Origin: an uncultured Prevotella sp.
GTDB lineage: Bacteria; Bacteroidota; Bacteroidia; Bacteroidales; Bacteroidaceae
Assembly (NCBI GenBank): GCA_945833995.1
Contig: CAMAGM010000003.1
Coordinates: 1 to 48,066 of the forward strand
Length of the DNA stretch: 48,066 bases
Direction of reading: 5' to 3'
A model generated the notes under the pieces. It worked only from the letters and a program-made list of their open reading frames with translations. It was not told the DNA's origin and did not search any database. The position numbers and the translations under genes were made by a program. This document shows positions 1-7,743 of the stretch, in pieces; the first letter of the stretch is position 1, and each line of letters opens with the position of its first letter.

Positions 1-38
1 CATTGTATTCTGTCTATGTTCCCCTCTTGTAAAGGGTA

Positions 39-113
39 GCAGGAATGAATACGTGTTCCTGCATCGTCATTTTCACTTGCGGTCTGAACCGCATACTATG
101 TCTTGCAAAGGTA
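39..113 (-). promoter_or_regulatory. Promoter and leader of a gene left of the window
   Basis: The minus strand reads TACCTTTG at 113-106, a full match to the Bacteroidetes -7 box TAnnTTTG. A TTTG lies about 22 bp upstream. Downstream of the box the leader can form two small perfect hairpins: GCAGGAA (39-45) with TTCCTGC (56-62), and TGCGGT (78-83) with ACCGCA (88-93). The gene served lies outside the window, so its identity is unknown. The rest of 114-252 is AT-rich and I see nothing else in it. Confidence 0.5.
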
Positions 114-252
114 CAAAGTTTTTTTGTCCCGAATGCAAAGAAATGAAAGAATAGTATATACAAACCTTAAATTTAACCGAAATTAACCTGATATTTACTC
201 AAATCTCGATTATTTTGTATATAGAAATGCCCTCTTGTAGGCGCAAGAAGCA

Positions 253-283
253 AATGACAGATGCGAATGTCACATCTGTCATT
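253..283 (-). terminator. Hairpin downstream of the Abi gene
   Basis: AATGACAGATG (253-263) pairs perfectly with CATCTGTCATT (273-283) over 11 bp with a 9-base loop. It lies 47 bases past the stop of the minus-strand Abi gene, where a terminator is expected. The U-run after it is poor, so factor-independent termination is only a suggestion. Confidence 0.4.
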
Positions 284-329
284 ATAGTATTTCCCCAATA
301 TTGGGTGTATTATATGCAAACTTTATATG

Positions 330-1229
330 TTATATCCACAGTCTTTCTTCTTCCCAACAATTAGGAAAGCCCATTAGATGGGCATTTACTCTTGTATGCT
401 TATAGAAGAGCGTCTTGATGTCGGTGCTAAAACTGTTGTTGGGATAGATACTGTTCAACCAGTATGCTATACAACACAATTGAGGATAGAGGGATTCACT
501 TGGGAAAGACATATTGGTTATCCACGCATTTGGCATACGCACTGGCATCTGTGGTTTAATAGGGAAATGTCTGTTCCACACCCTTGCATGATGGGCACAA
601 TAATTTCGCAAGACAGACAACATCTCCATCCAACTGCGAAGAAACTTGTGGTGATTCAAGCCGAACTCACGAGCCACATGGTGTTTGGCTGTAGCATCAT
701 GGAAATTGCTATATAGTTTTGAAAGCGTACCGAATGAAACAACTTCGAGCGTCTTCCACACAGGAGGCAAGTCGGGTGAAGAATATTTTTTGAAATGTTC
801 GGTGATATAATCCTCTCTCGAACGGTTAATCTCTGTTCTGATATGCTCCAAGTTGGATGAGAAGAAACTTTCGTTTGCCGCATACTCTGGTTGCATAAAC
901 CAAAATGCGCCAAACTGAGGCGTGAAATGCTTGATTACTTTGGCACGCATGGCAACCTCGATGGACTGTATAGCAGAGAACAGCAATGACTTCAACTCCT
1001 TATCAAAGTAGTAGCAATCCACAATTTCATCAAAACAACTATTTTGCTTGAACTGATGTGTCAAGCGGTCGGCCTCCATGAATCGCCAATAGTCTGCCAA
1101 ACGGAAATAACTGATGATGTCCAAAACTCTTTCTGCTTGAACCTCATCATCAATAATCAGCCCTCGACGTTTCAATACATCAATCTGCTGTGAAATTGTT
1201 ATAGCCTGCTTCGTGTATCTAATGCCCAT
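330..1229 (-). CDS. Abi family protein (Abi_2, HEPN-type)
   Basis: The 299-residue product resembles the Abi_2 family (AbiD/AbiF type abortive-infection proteins), thought to be HEPN ribonucleases that stop phage growth by cutting RNA. The visible signature is an R-x4-H motif, RNYCAHH, at about residues 208-214, followed by RVWNR, as in HEPN active sites. The N-terminal FRLADYWRF stretch is also typical. No signal peptide or membrane segment is visible, so it should be cytoplasmic. I chose the ATG at 1229 (MGIRYTKQ); a TTG six bases upstream is possible. The gene stands alone behind its own consensus promoter and has no obvious antitoxin partner or restriction genes beside it. Family assignment is good; the phage-defence role is inferred from the family. 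Confidence 0.85.
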   Translation of the reverse strand: MGIRYTKQAITISQQIDVLKRRGLIIDDEVQAERVLDIISYFRLADYWRFMEADRLTHQFKQNSCFDEIVDCYYFDKELKSLLFSAIQSIEVAMRAKVIKHFTPQFGAFWFMQPEYAANESFFSSNLEHIRTEINRSREDYITEHFKKYSSPDLPPVWKTLEVVSFGTLSKLYSNFHDATAKHHVAREFGLNHHKFLRSWMEMLSVLRNYCAHHARVWNRHFPIKPQMPVRMPNAWITNMSFPSESLYPQLCCIAYWLNSIYPNNSFSTDIKTLFYKHTRVNAHLMGFPNCWEEERLWI

Positions 1230-1240
1230 AAACAAAAATG

Positions 1241-1279
1241 TCCCGCTGGGTACGCTGTTCTTATGGGAAGCGAGCGGGA
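1241..1279 (-). promoter_or_regulatory. Hairpin in the Abi 5' leader
   Basis: TCCCGCT (1241-1247) pairs perfectly with AGCGGGA (1273-1279), with further weak pairing inside. It sits between the predicted transcription start (about 1283) and the start codon at 1229, ending only 11 bases before the ATG, so it could limit ribosome access. The function is inference. Confidence 0.4.
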
Positions 1280-1289
1280 TTTGTCAATG

Positions 1290-1321
1290 CAAAGGTAGGC
1301 ATTTTATCTCAAAAGACCAAA
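1290..1321 (-). promoter_or_regulatory. Promoter of the Abi gene
   Basis: On the minus strand TTTG (1321-1318), a 20-bp spacer and TACCTTTG (1297-1290) match the Bacteroidetes housekeeping promoter exactly. Transcription should begin near 1283, giving a leader of about 54 bases. Confidence 0.7.
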
Positions 1322-1412
1322 CAATAGCAAGAAAAACCACTCTTATTACCTCAAAATTTAACATTTTATCAGGAATAGCACTGTTTTACAGCCTATTTCC
1401 GGCTTAAGAAGC

Positions 1413-1590
1413 TTTATGTAAGTCCGTGCGCCCATAGGGAGTTATTGGAAGCCCCCTCCGTCTCCCCCAGGGGGGAGTGATGGCTGCGCACAGTGGAAAC
1501 GCCAACGTGGCTCTCCTCCTTGGGGGAGCTGGAGGGGGCTTCCCATAAAGCCCTTACGGGCTACGGACTTACATAAAGTAAAGTCCCTAC
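1413..1590. repeat. Composite inverted-repeat element
   Basis: A 15-bp perfect terminal inverted repeat, TTTATGTAAGTCCGT (1413-1427) and its complement at 1563-1577, encloses a second pair, GGAAGCCCCCTCC (1447-1459) with GGAGGGGGCTTCC (about 1532-1545). Inside these lie two C/G-rich mini-palindromes. There is no reading frame with family signs. The right end (1547-1590) recurs at 3180-3223. It looks like a small non-coding repeat element (REP- or MITE-like). The surrounding gap 1322-1412 shows nothing I recognise. Confidence 0.6.
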
Positions 1591-1719
1591 CTGAGGCGGA
1601 CAGGCAGAGGTTATCAACCGTACAGGTCGAAAACATTTCCGACTATTGCTGTTTAATTGCTGGAAATTGCTGACCATAATTAATACTTTTTTATTGACAA
1701 ACTTATAGGGAGCATCCCG

Positions 1720-1866
1720 AAGGCATCACGAGACCATACCGAAGGATGGCGATTGACAAAATATTCACAAAACGATCATTGAAATGGTTTGAAGGGTTTG
1801 AGAAGTTTGAAAGGTTTATCCGTTTTTTGTACTTCGTCATCCTTCGGTATGGTCTCGGGATGCCTT
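1720..1866. repeat. Long inverted repeat with 85-base loop
   Basis: The arms at 1720-1750 and 1836-1866 are reverse complements over about 31 bp with two mismatches; a core word is CCTTCGGTATGGTCTCG. The loop contains TTTGAAGGG-like short direct repeats at about 1786-1818. No promoter of the TAnnTTTG type was seen in the loop on either strand, and no recombinase lies nearby. Confidence 0.6.
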
Positions 1867-1920
1867 CGAGACGAGTTCGGGACGATTGTAAAGAAATGCA
1901 CTATTCAAAATCAAGTGTAA

Positions 1921-1982
1921 CACTGTAGCGTGAAACGCTGCCTATCATTCACCGACGCGTTACACGTTACAGTGCTACAGTG
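1921..1982. repeat. Hairpin CACTGTAGC/GCTACAGTG
   Basis: CACTGTAGC (1921-1929) pairs perfectly with GCTACAGTG (1974-1982); further partial pairing lies inside. It lies downstream of the minus-strand glycosyltransferase gene and might form in its transcript, but no U-run follows it. Confidence 0.4.
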
Positions 1983-2070
1983 AAAAAAGACATTTCCTTA
2001 TTTTTGACTATAAATCAAAAGAAAGGTCACTAATATGGATAATTCTCGAATTTTTTTATTAGCTCGCGCT

Positions 2071-3102
2071 TCAACGTTGTTGCGGTAGTTGGTCGAAGGT
2101 TTTGTGACCTTTGGCATAATAGTGCCAGAGGATTGAGATGGGGAGACGCTCGGGAATGGGAGTGGAGGTTGAGGAGGATTGGATGGTGCGGCGGTCTTGG
2201 GCAAAGTCGTTGCGCCAGCGCTTGAAGGCACGGCGGGCGCGGAATACGGCACGGAAATCGCCGAGGTTTCTTCCGAGGATTAGCATTTGGAATGCGGCAA
2301 GATAGTCGAGGAACCAACGCATGCGCATTACATGGCGAAGCTCTGAGTCGGGCAGGTTCTTGTAGAGCATTGTCAGGTTGTTGCGGAAGTTGAGGTAGGT
2401 CTTCATAGGATTGTTCTTAGGGAGCGTGCCGCCGCCAACATGATAGACGTAGCTTTCGGGGATGCAATAGATCTTGCGTCCCATGATGCGCAGCCGCCAA
2501 CAAAGGTCAATCTCCTCGTTGTGGGCGAAGAATCGACCATCGAGACCTCCGGCTTGCCAATAGTCGGTGGAACGGATTAGCAAGGCGGCACCTGTTGCCC
2601 AAAGGATTGACGACGGTGTGTCGTACTGTCCGTTGTCGCGCTCAACAGTGTCGAAGATGCGTCCACGACAGAAGGGATAGCCATAGCGGTCGATGAAACC
2701 GCCCGAAGCACCTGCATACTCGAAACTGTCGTTGTCTGCCACGGAGAGGAGCTTTGGCTGGCAAGCCGCTACCTCAGGATGATTGTCCATGAACTCGACG
2801 AGAGGTTGAAGCCAATGATGGGTGACACGCACATCGGAATTGAGCAACAGATAGTATTCTGCCTCTATCTGCTTCAATGCCTTGTTGTAGCCCTCGGCAA
2901 ATCCCCAGTTCCTATCAAGCTGAATGACACGGCACTGCGGATATTCGCGACGCAGTAGTTCGATGGAATCGTCGGTTGAGGCATTGTCAGCAACATATAC
3001 CACGGCATCGTCATCCACTGAATAGCGTATGACGTCGCCGAGATATTGGCGCAACATCGTTGCTCCGTTCCAATTAAGTATTACAACAGCTATCTTGTCC
3101 AT
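2071..3102 (-). CDS. Family 2 glycosyltransferase
   Basis: The 343-residue protein has a GT-A fold of the GT2 family. It starts with VVILNWNG and a nucleotide-sugar site with VADNASTDDS, then the DxD-like NSDVR at about residue 88 and an acidic acceptor motif AHNEEIDLCWRL at about 195-206. This layout matches rhamnosyl- or similar sugar-transferases for cell-surface polysaccharide. There is no clear membrane segment, so it probably works at the cytoplasmic face. It lies 207 bases downstream of mtaB on the same strand and is separated from it by repeats, so it may have its own promoter. There are no polysaccharide genes next to it. Donor and acceptor are unknown. Confidence 0.88.
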   Translation of the reverse strand: MDKIAVVILNWNGATMLRQYLGDVIRYSVDDDAVVYVADNASTDDSIELLRREYPQCRVIQLDRNWGFAEGYNKALKQIEAEYYLLLNSDVRVTHHWLQPLVEFMDNHPEVAACQPKLLSVADNDSFEYAGASGGFIDRYGYPFCRGRIFDTVERDNGQYDTPSSILWATGAALLIRSTDYWQAGGLDGRFFAHNEEIDLCWRLRIMGRKIYCIPESYVYHVGGGTLPKNNPMKTYLNFRNNLTMLYKNLPDSELRHVMRMRWFLDYLAAFQMLILGRNLGDFRAVFRARRAFKRWRNDFAQDRRTIQSSSTSTPIPERLPISILWHYYAKGHKTFDQLPQQR

Positions 3103-3112
3103 TTCTTCTAAA

Positions 3113-3309
3113 ACCTTTATAACCTTTCAAACCACTCAAACACTTCAAACCCCTCAAGCCCTATCGTTCACCGCTGCCAAAAGCCCTTGCGGGCTACGGA
3201 CTTACATAAAGTAAAGTCCCTACAAGCGGCGGTAATCTCACTCCTCTCTCCACACTCCTCTCTCCACGATTTAATGTGCGACTGGAAAGAACTTTAATTT
3301 TTTAATTCT
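3113..3309. repeat. Intergenic repeat tract with a 44-base dispersed repeat
   Basis: The gap between mtaB and the glycosyltransferase gene is filled with repeats. At 3113-3163 there are degenerate copies of CTTTCAAACCACTCAAAC-like words. At 3180-3223 lies a 44-base sequence identical, except for one base, to 1547-1590. At 3238-3268 CTCCTCTCTCCAC is repeated in direct orientation. At 3290-3316 there is an AT-rich TTTAATTCTTTAATTT tract. No gene is supported here. Confidence 0.65.
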
Positions 3310-4653
3310 TTAATTTAGCGTAGCTAATAGCGCCGTCTTATCGTGGTTGAAACCATCGAGGCGTACTGTTAGGATTGCGTTGTCGTATTCGGGCTGTGAT
3401 AGCGACGGGGGAAGTTCCACACGGATATAGTTCTCGGTGAAACCGTGCATTGCCTTGCCTCTTGGAGCTTTCTCAAACAATACCCTTGCCTCAGAGCCAA
3501 TGTGACGCTCGTAGAAAGCGTGGGTCTTTTGGTCGGAGAGCTCAAGCAGACGGTGGCTTCGCTCCTTTTTCGTCTTGTCGTCAACGACGTAGGGAATCTT
3601 AAGCGCGGCAGTGCCGGGACGCTCAGAATAAGGGAATACGTGAAGTTGGGTGATGTCGAGCGACTGGAGAAACGAGAAAGTCTCCTCGAAACACTCCGGT
3701 GTCTCGCCACGGCAACCTACCATAACGTCAACGCCAATGAACGCATCGGGCATGACACGCTTGATGTGGTGAATCTTGTCGGCAAAGAGCTTGGTGTCGT
3801 AGTGGCGGTGCATGAGTCGCAACACCTCGTCGCTTCCACTCTGCAATGGGATGTGGAAATGGGGCATGAACGCACGGCTTGAGGCACAAAAGTCAATCAG
3901 CTCGTCGGAAGCGAGGTCGGGCTCAAGGCTGCTTATTCTGTAGCGCTCGATGCCTTCCACAGTGTCAAGCTGGCGCACAAGATCCACGAACTTCTCGCCA
4001 GTGGTCTTGCCGAAGTCGCCTATGTTCACTCCCGTGAGCACTATCTCTCGCCCACCCTCCTCGGCAGCTTGTCGCGCCTGTGAGACAAGCGATTCTATCG
4101 AGGGGTTTCGGCTGAAGCCCCGGGCAAAGGGAATGGTGCAATAGGTGCAGAAATAGTCACAACCGTCCTGTACCTTAAGCCAATAGCGTGTGCGGTTGCC
4201 ACGCGAGCAACTTGGGGCAAAGGTCTTTATGTCCTTTGTCTTTACCGAGTAATGCTCATGGAGATGCTGGTCGGAAGACGAGCCAACGGTCCATTTCTCA
4301 GAGAGGAACTGCACGAGGTTTGCCTTCTCGTTGCTGCCGAGGACGAGGTCAACGCCCTCGATGGAACTAATGCGTTGCGGCTCAAGCTGGGCGTAGCAAC
4401 CCGTCACGACAACGAACGCGCCAGGATTGCTACGCACCATGCGGTTGATTGCCTGACGGCACTTGTGGTCGGCAACGTCGGTAACGGAACAGGTGTTGAT
4501 GAGGCAAAGGTCGGCTATCTCGCCTTTCCTTGCCGTCACCACACCCATATCGCCCAGCATCTTCCCGAATGTCGATGTCTCGGAGAAATTGAGTTTGCAG
4601 CCCAACGTGTAGTAGGCAGCCTTTTTACCTTGGAATGCTGATGTGTCAATCAT
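3310..4653 (-). CDS. mtaB: tRNA threonylcarbamoyladenosine methylthiotransferase MtaB
   Basis: This 447-residue radical-SAM enzyme converts t6A37 to ms2t6A37 in tRNAs that read ANN codons. The N-terminal UPF0004 domain carries the three cluster cysteines in LGCKLN (C19), INTCSVT and VVTGCYAQ. The radical-SAM cysteines are in CDYFCTYCTIPFARG. A TRAM-like region ends the protein, and the length fits the family. LGCKLNFSE at the start favours MtaB over MiaB or RimO. It follows nadC by three bases, so the two are co-transcribed and probably translationally coupled. Both need iron-sulphur chemistry or NAD metabolism only loosely, so the pairing does not point to a joint pathway. Confidence 0.95.
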   Translation of the reverse strand: MIDTSAFQGKKAAYYTLGCKLNFSETSTFGKMLGDMGVVTARKGEIADLCLINTCSVTDVADHKCRQAINRMVRSNPGAFVVVTGCYAQLEPQRISSIEGVDLVLGSNEKANLVQFLSEKWTVGSSSDQHLHEHYSVKTKDIKTFAPSCSRGNRTRYWLKVQDGCDYFCTYCTIPFARGFSRNPSIESLVSQARQAAEEGGREIVLTGVNIGDFGKTTGEKFVDLVRQLDTVEGIERYRISSLEPDLASDELIDFCASSRAFMPHFHIPLQSGSDEVLRLMHRHYDTKLFADKIHHIKRVMPDAFIGVDVMVGCRGETPECFEETFSFLQSLDITQLHVFPYSERPGTAALKIPYVVDDKTKKERSHRLLELSDQKTHAFYERHIGSEARVLFEKAPRGKAMHGFTENYIRVELPPSLSQPEYDNAILTVRLDGFNHDKTALLATLN

Positions 4654-4656
4654 TAT

Positions 4657-5505
4657 TTAACAAGCCTTGAAACTCATGTCGAGTCCTTTGACTGAGTGCG
4701 TGAGCGCACCGACGGAGATGAAATCCACCCCGCACTCGGCATAGTCGCGCAGTGTGTCGAATGTGATGCCGCCACTCGATTCTGTCTCATAGCGTCCGGC
4801 AATGATGTCAACAGCCTTCTTAGTGTCGGCTGGTGTGAAGTTGTCGAGCATGATGCGGTCGATGCCTCCACACTCCATTGCCTGCTGAAGCTCGTCGAAG
4901 TTGCGCACCTCTATCTCTATCTTGAGCTTGAGATTGTTCTTCTCCAAATACTCATGGCAGCGGTTGATGGCATTGCTGATGCCTCCCGCGAAATCGACGT
5001 GATTGTCCTTGAGCAGGATCATGTCGAAAAGACCAATGCGGTGGTTGCAGCCGCCACCGATCTTCACGGCAGCCTTCTCCAGCATACGCAGACCTGGGGT
5101 GGTCTTGCGTGTGTCGAGCACGCGTGTCTTTGTGCCTTTCAACCGCTCCACATAGCGGCTTGTGGTAGTGGCAATGCCGCTCATGCGCTGCATGATGTTG
5201 AGCATCAGTCGCTCGGTTTGCAATAGCGAGCGCACACGTCCGCTCACCACCATTGCTATGTCGCCCTTCTTCACGCGCGTTCCGTCTTCCATAAGCACCT
5301 CAACCTTTAGTTCAGGGTCGAAACGGCGGAACACTTCCTTTGCCACCTCAACGCCGGCAAGCACGCCGTCTTCCTTGATGAGCAGATGTGAACGTCCCAT
5401 TGCATCCTCTGGTATGCAGCAAAGGGTCGTATGGTCGCCATCGCCAATATCCTCGGCAAAGGCGAGGTCGATGAGTTTGTCAACGAGTTCTTCTACTTTA
5501 AGCAT
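4657..5505 (-). CDS. nadC: Nicotinate-nucleotide pyrophosphorylase (carboxylating)
   Basis: NadC (quinolinate phosphoribosyltransferase) joins quinolinate to PRPP with loss of CO2 to give nicotinate mononucleotide, the entry into NAD synthesis. The 282 residues match the family length. Visible signatures include AEDIGDGDHTT near the N-terminus, the substrate-binding VLDTRKTTPGLR, KIGGGCNHRIGLFD, and LLKDNHV, with a C-terminal SVGALTHS phosphate-binding loop. It is the first gene of a pair with mtaB (3-base gap). nadA and nadB are not in the window. No clear TAnnTTTG box was found upstream, where a repeat tract fills the gap. Confidence 0.95.
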   Translation of the reverse strand: MLKVEELVDKLIDLAFAEDIGDGDHTTLCCIPEDAMGRSHLLIKEDGVLAGVEVAKEVFRRFDPELKVEVLMEDGTRVKKGDIAMVVSGRVRSLLQTERLMLNIMQRMSGIATTTSRYVERLKGTKTRVLDTRKTTPGLRMLEKAAVKIGGGCNHRIGLFDMILLKDNHVDFAGGISNAINRCHEYLEKNNLKLKIEIEVRNFDELQQAMECGGIDRIMLDNFTPADTKKAVDIIAGRYETESSGGITFDTLRDYAECGVDFISVGALTHSVKGLDMSFKAC

Positions 5506-5532
5506 AATATTTAATTTAATAAATTATTTAAT

Positions 5533-5712
5533 GGAGTTTAAGGAGTTAAGGGAGTTAAAGGAGTTAAAGACATTAGTCTCTTCGCATCCGTTAAGCGAAA
5601 AAAAAGACATTAGTCCTTTCGCTTCCGTCTTCTGAGTTTCTAAGGCTCGAACATACGTCTTTAACTCCTTTAACTCCTTTAACTTCCTAACATCTTTAAC
5701 TCCTTAACTCCT
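5533..5712. repeat. Facing GGAGTTAAA repeat arms
   Basis: Degenerate copies of GGAGTTAAA run at 5533-5570, and the reverse-complement words TTTAACTCC run at 5657-5712, with an 85-base centre. The arms can pair in many registers. This fills the gap between the outer-membrane barrel gene and nadC. The same word recurs, also as facing arms, at 28438-28552. Confidence 0.65.
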
Positions 5713-5743
5713 ATAATTCTACTTCTAAATCTCCCAAATCTCC

Positions 5744-6232
5744 CTACAGATAAACGCCAATGCCGATGCGGAGTCCTACCTTGCTGTAGTCCTTGTGGCT
5801 CTTGAACGACTGATTGTAATAGATTTCAGGCTCCACGGTCACTGTGCGGCTCAGGAAGAAGGCATAGCCTATCTGGACGCTTGGCTGGAAGTCGTCGCAC
5901 GACTCATACATGTGTGAGTAGTTGAGCGATGCTCCGAGATAGATACCGTTTTGCTCGATATAGTAACGTCCACCTATGCCAAGGTTCACTACGCTTGGCA
6001 CGTCCTCCATCTTGTGATAGCCCACCGTACCAGTGAGCATGACATTGTCCATCACCATATAACCAGCCTTGGCATCCAAGCCAAAGTTGGTTTTCTCAGT
6101 ACCATTGTAGCTGAGATTGAAACCTGACAGAGAAGCACCAATATACTTCTTGTCTTTCTCAAACTGAGCGTGTGCTGCCATGGCAAGCATCATTGCCAAA
6201 AATACGAGATAAAGTTTTTTCCTCATAATCAT
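5744..6232 (-). CDS. Small outer-membrane beta-barrel protein
   Basis: The 162-residue protein (160 if the second ATG at 6226 is used) begins with a signal peptide, MRKKLYLVFLAMMLAMA, cut after AHA. The mature part alternates polar and apolar residues as in an eight-stranded barrel of the OmpA/OmpW size class and ends GLRIGIGVYL. Strand-like segments such as YIGASLSGFNLSYNG and RYYIEQNGIYLGASLNYS are visible. It belongs in the outer membrane; ligand or function is unknown. It lies 19 bases after a CstA gene on the same strand and probably forms the third gene of that operon. Confidence 0.75.
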   Translation of the reverse strand: MIMRKKLYLVFLAMMLAMAAHAQFEKDKKYIGASLSGFNLSYNGTEKTNFGLDAKAGYMVMDNVMLTGTVGYHKMEDVPSVVNLGIGGRYYIEQNGIYLGASLNYSHMYESCDDFQPSVQIGYAFFLSRTVTVEPEIYYNQSFKSHKDYSKVGLRIGIGVYL

Positions 6233-6251
6233 TACTGTTTTATTGTTATTA

Positions 6252-7724
6252 CTATTTTATTACATTCTTATATTTCTCATACCTCGAATGCCAGATGTGG
6301 AACCAACCATAGGAGGCTATCAGTACGGCTATGCCCAACGGATAGCCCACAATCTCTGCCATTCCAAATGCCTGGTGGGACACGAAGAGGAAGGTGGAGC
6401 AGACCGTGGTCATGAACAGTGCTGGCACGAGAGCGATGATGTAGGGCTTATTGTTCTTGGCGAGATAGGCAGTGATTGCCCAAAGTCCGAAAACGGCAAG
6501 TGTCTGGTTTGCCCAACCGAAATACTTCCACACCACGTTGAAACCATCAGGATTGCCCACCTGCCAGAACAACAACACGAGGCAGGCAGCAAACATGGGG
6601 ACGCAGATGACCAGACGCTTGTGAAGCGACTTCTGCTCGAAATGCAATGCCTCGGCTATGATAAGGCGCGCGGAACGGAACGCCGTGTCGCCACTGGTGA
6701 TGGGTGCCGCTACAACGCCAAGCACAGCCAATATGCCACCGACGATGCCAAGCCAATCCTCACACATCAGATAAACCACTTTTGGTGCGGAGGTGGAAAG
6801 CCCCAACTCCTTTGTTGCCTCAAACAGCGTATATCCAGCAACAGGCTCGCCGTAGAAGAAATAGGACGAGACAGCTGCCCAAACCAAGGCAACGATGCCC
6901 TCGGTTATCATGGCTCCATAGAATATTGGGCGACCCATCTTCTCGCTCTTCAGACAGCGTGCCATAAGGGGACTCTGCGTGGCATGGAAACCACTGATGG
7001 CACCGCAGGCAATGGTGATGAAAAGGCATGGGAACAGCTGGTCCTTGAAAGAAGGGTCAACGGAGAGTGCCTTGTTGCCCAGTCCGTGCCAAAGCTCAGG
7101 AATTGCCGGCCACTTGACGATGAGCATTGCCACGAGGGCGACAGCCATGAATAGCAAGGCAATGGCGAAAAGTGGATATATGCGACCTATCAGCTTGTCG
7201 ATAGGCAGCAATGTGGCGATGATATAGTAGAGGAATATCACCACTACCCACAATGCCGTAGTGCCACCGAACATCTCGAGAATCTCCGCTGGGCTATAGA
7301 CGAACACCGAGCCGAGAATCATCAGCAGGAACACCGAGAACACGAGAATGGCTTTCTCTGCCCTGTTTCCGAGATACTTTCCGACAATAGCCGGCAAGCC
7401 AGCCCCATTGTTGCGCATGGAGAGCATACCGACGAAGAAATCGTGCATGGCACCTGCGAAAATGCAACCGAACACTATCCAAAGATAGCTCGAAGGTCCG
7501 AACTTGGCACCCATGATGGCTCCAAAGATAGGTCCTGTGCCTGCAATGTTGAGGAACTGGATAAGGAATACCTTCCAGTTTGGCATGACAATATAGTCCA
7601 TGCCATCGGCTTTACTTACGGCAGGCGTAACCCTGTCGTCAGGCGCAAAGACCTTCTCAACGAATTTGCCGTAAGTGAAATAGCCTACGACAAGCAAAAC
7701 GAGGCAAATTGCGAATGAAATCAT
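6252..7724 (-). CDS. cstA: CstA-family carbon starvation permease (copy 1)
   Basis: The 490-residue membrane protein belongs to the CstA family, whose E. coli members CstA and BtsT take up peptides or pyruvate. It has many hydrophobic segments. Family landmarks are FLNIAGTGPIFGAIMGAKFGP near residue 60, AGAMHDFFVGMLS, ISGFHATQSPLMARC and the C-terminal APITSGDTAFRSARLI. At 490 residues it is shorter than the about 700-residue enterobacterial type but normal for Bacteroidetes and many anaerobes. It follows a second, clearly homologous copy by 19 bases and precedes a small barrel gene. The substrate is unknown; pyruvate or peptides are the usual candidates. Confidence 0.92.
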   Translation of the reverse strand: MISFAICLVLLVVGYFTYGKFVEKVFAPDDRVTPAVSKADGMDYIVMPNWKVFLIQFLNIAGTGPIFGAIMGAKFGPSSYLWIVFGCIFAGAMHDFFVGMLSMRNNGAGLPAIVGKYLGNRAEKAILVFSVFLLMILGSVFVYSPAEILEMFGGTTALWVVVIFLYYIIATLLPIDKLIGRIYPLFAIALLFMAVALVAMLIVKWPAIPELWHGLGNKALSVDPSFKDQLFPCLFITIACGAISGFHATQSPLMARCLKSEKMGRPIFYGAMITEGIVALVWAAVSSYFFYGEPVAGYTLFEATKELGLSTSAPKVVYLMCEDWLGIVGGILAVLGVVAAPITSGDTAFRSARLIIAEALHFEQKSLHKRLVICVPMFAACLVLLFWQVGNPDGFNVVWKYFGWANQTLAVFGLWAITAYLAKNNKPYIIALVPALFMTTVCSTFLFVSHQAFGMAEIVGYPLGIAVLIASYGWFHIWHSRYEKYKNVIK

Positions 7725-7743
7725 AGGATTGTTATACTTTTAA

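Noticed and set aside
378..716. Plus-strand open frame of 112 codons
   Set aside because: It is antisense to the Abi gene, which has a consensus promoter and HEPN motif.
1720..1866. Invertible promoter of the Bacteroides type
   Set aside because: No TAnnTTTG box in the loop on either strand and no recombinase gene nearby; kept only as an inverted repeat.
1746..1928. Plus-strand open frame of 60 codons
   Set aside because: It runs through the inverted repeat at 1720-1866 and TTTGAAGGG repeats; the peptide reflects the repeats and has no family match I know.
6243..7154. Plus-strand open frame of 303 codons
   Set aside because: It is antisense to a conserved CstA gene and shows no domain, signal or promoter.
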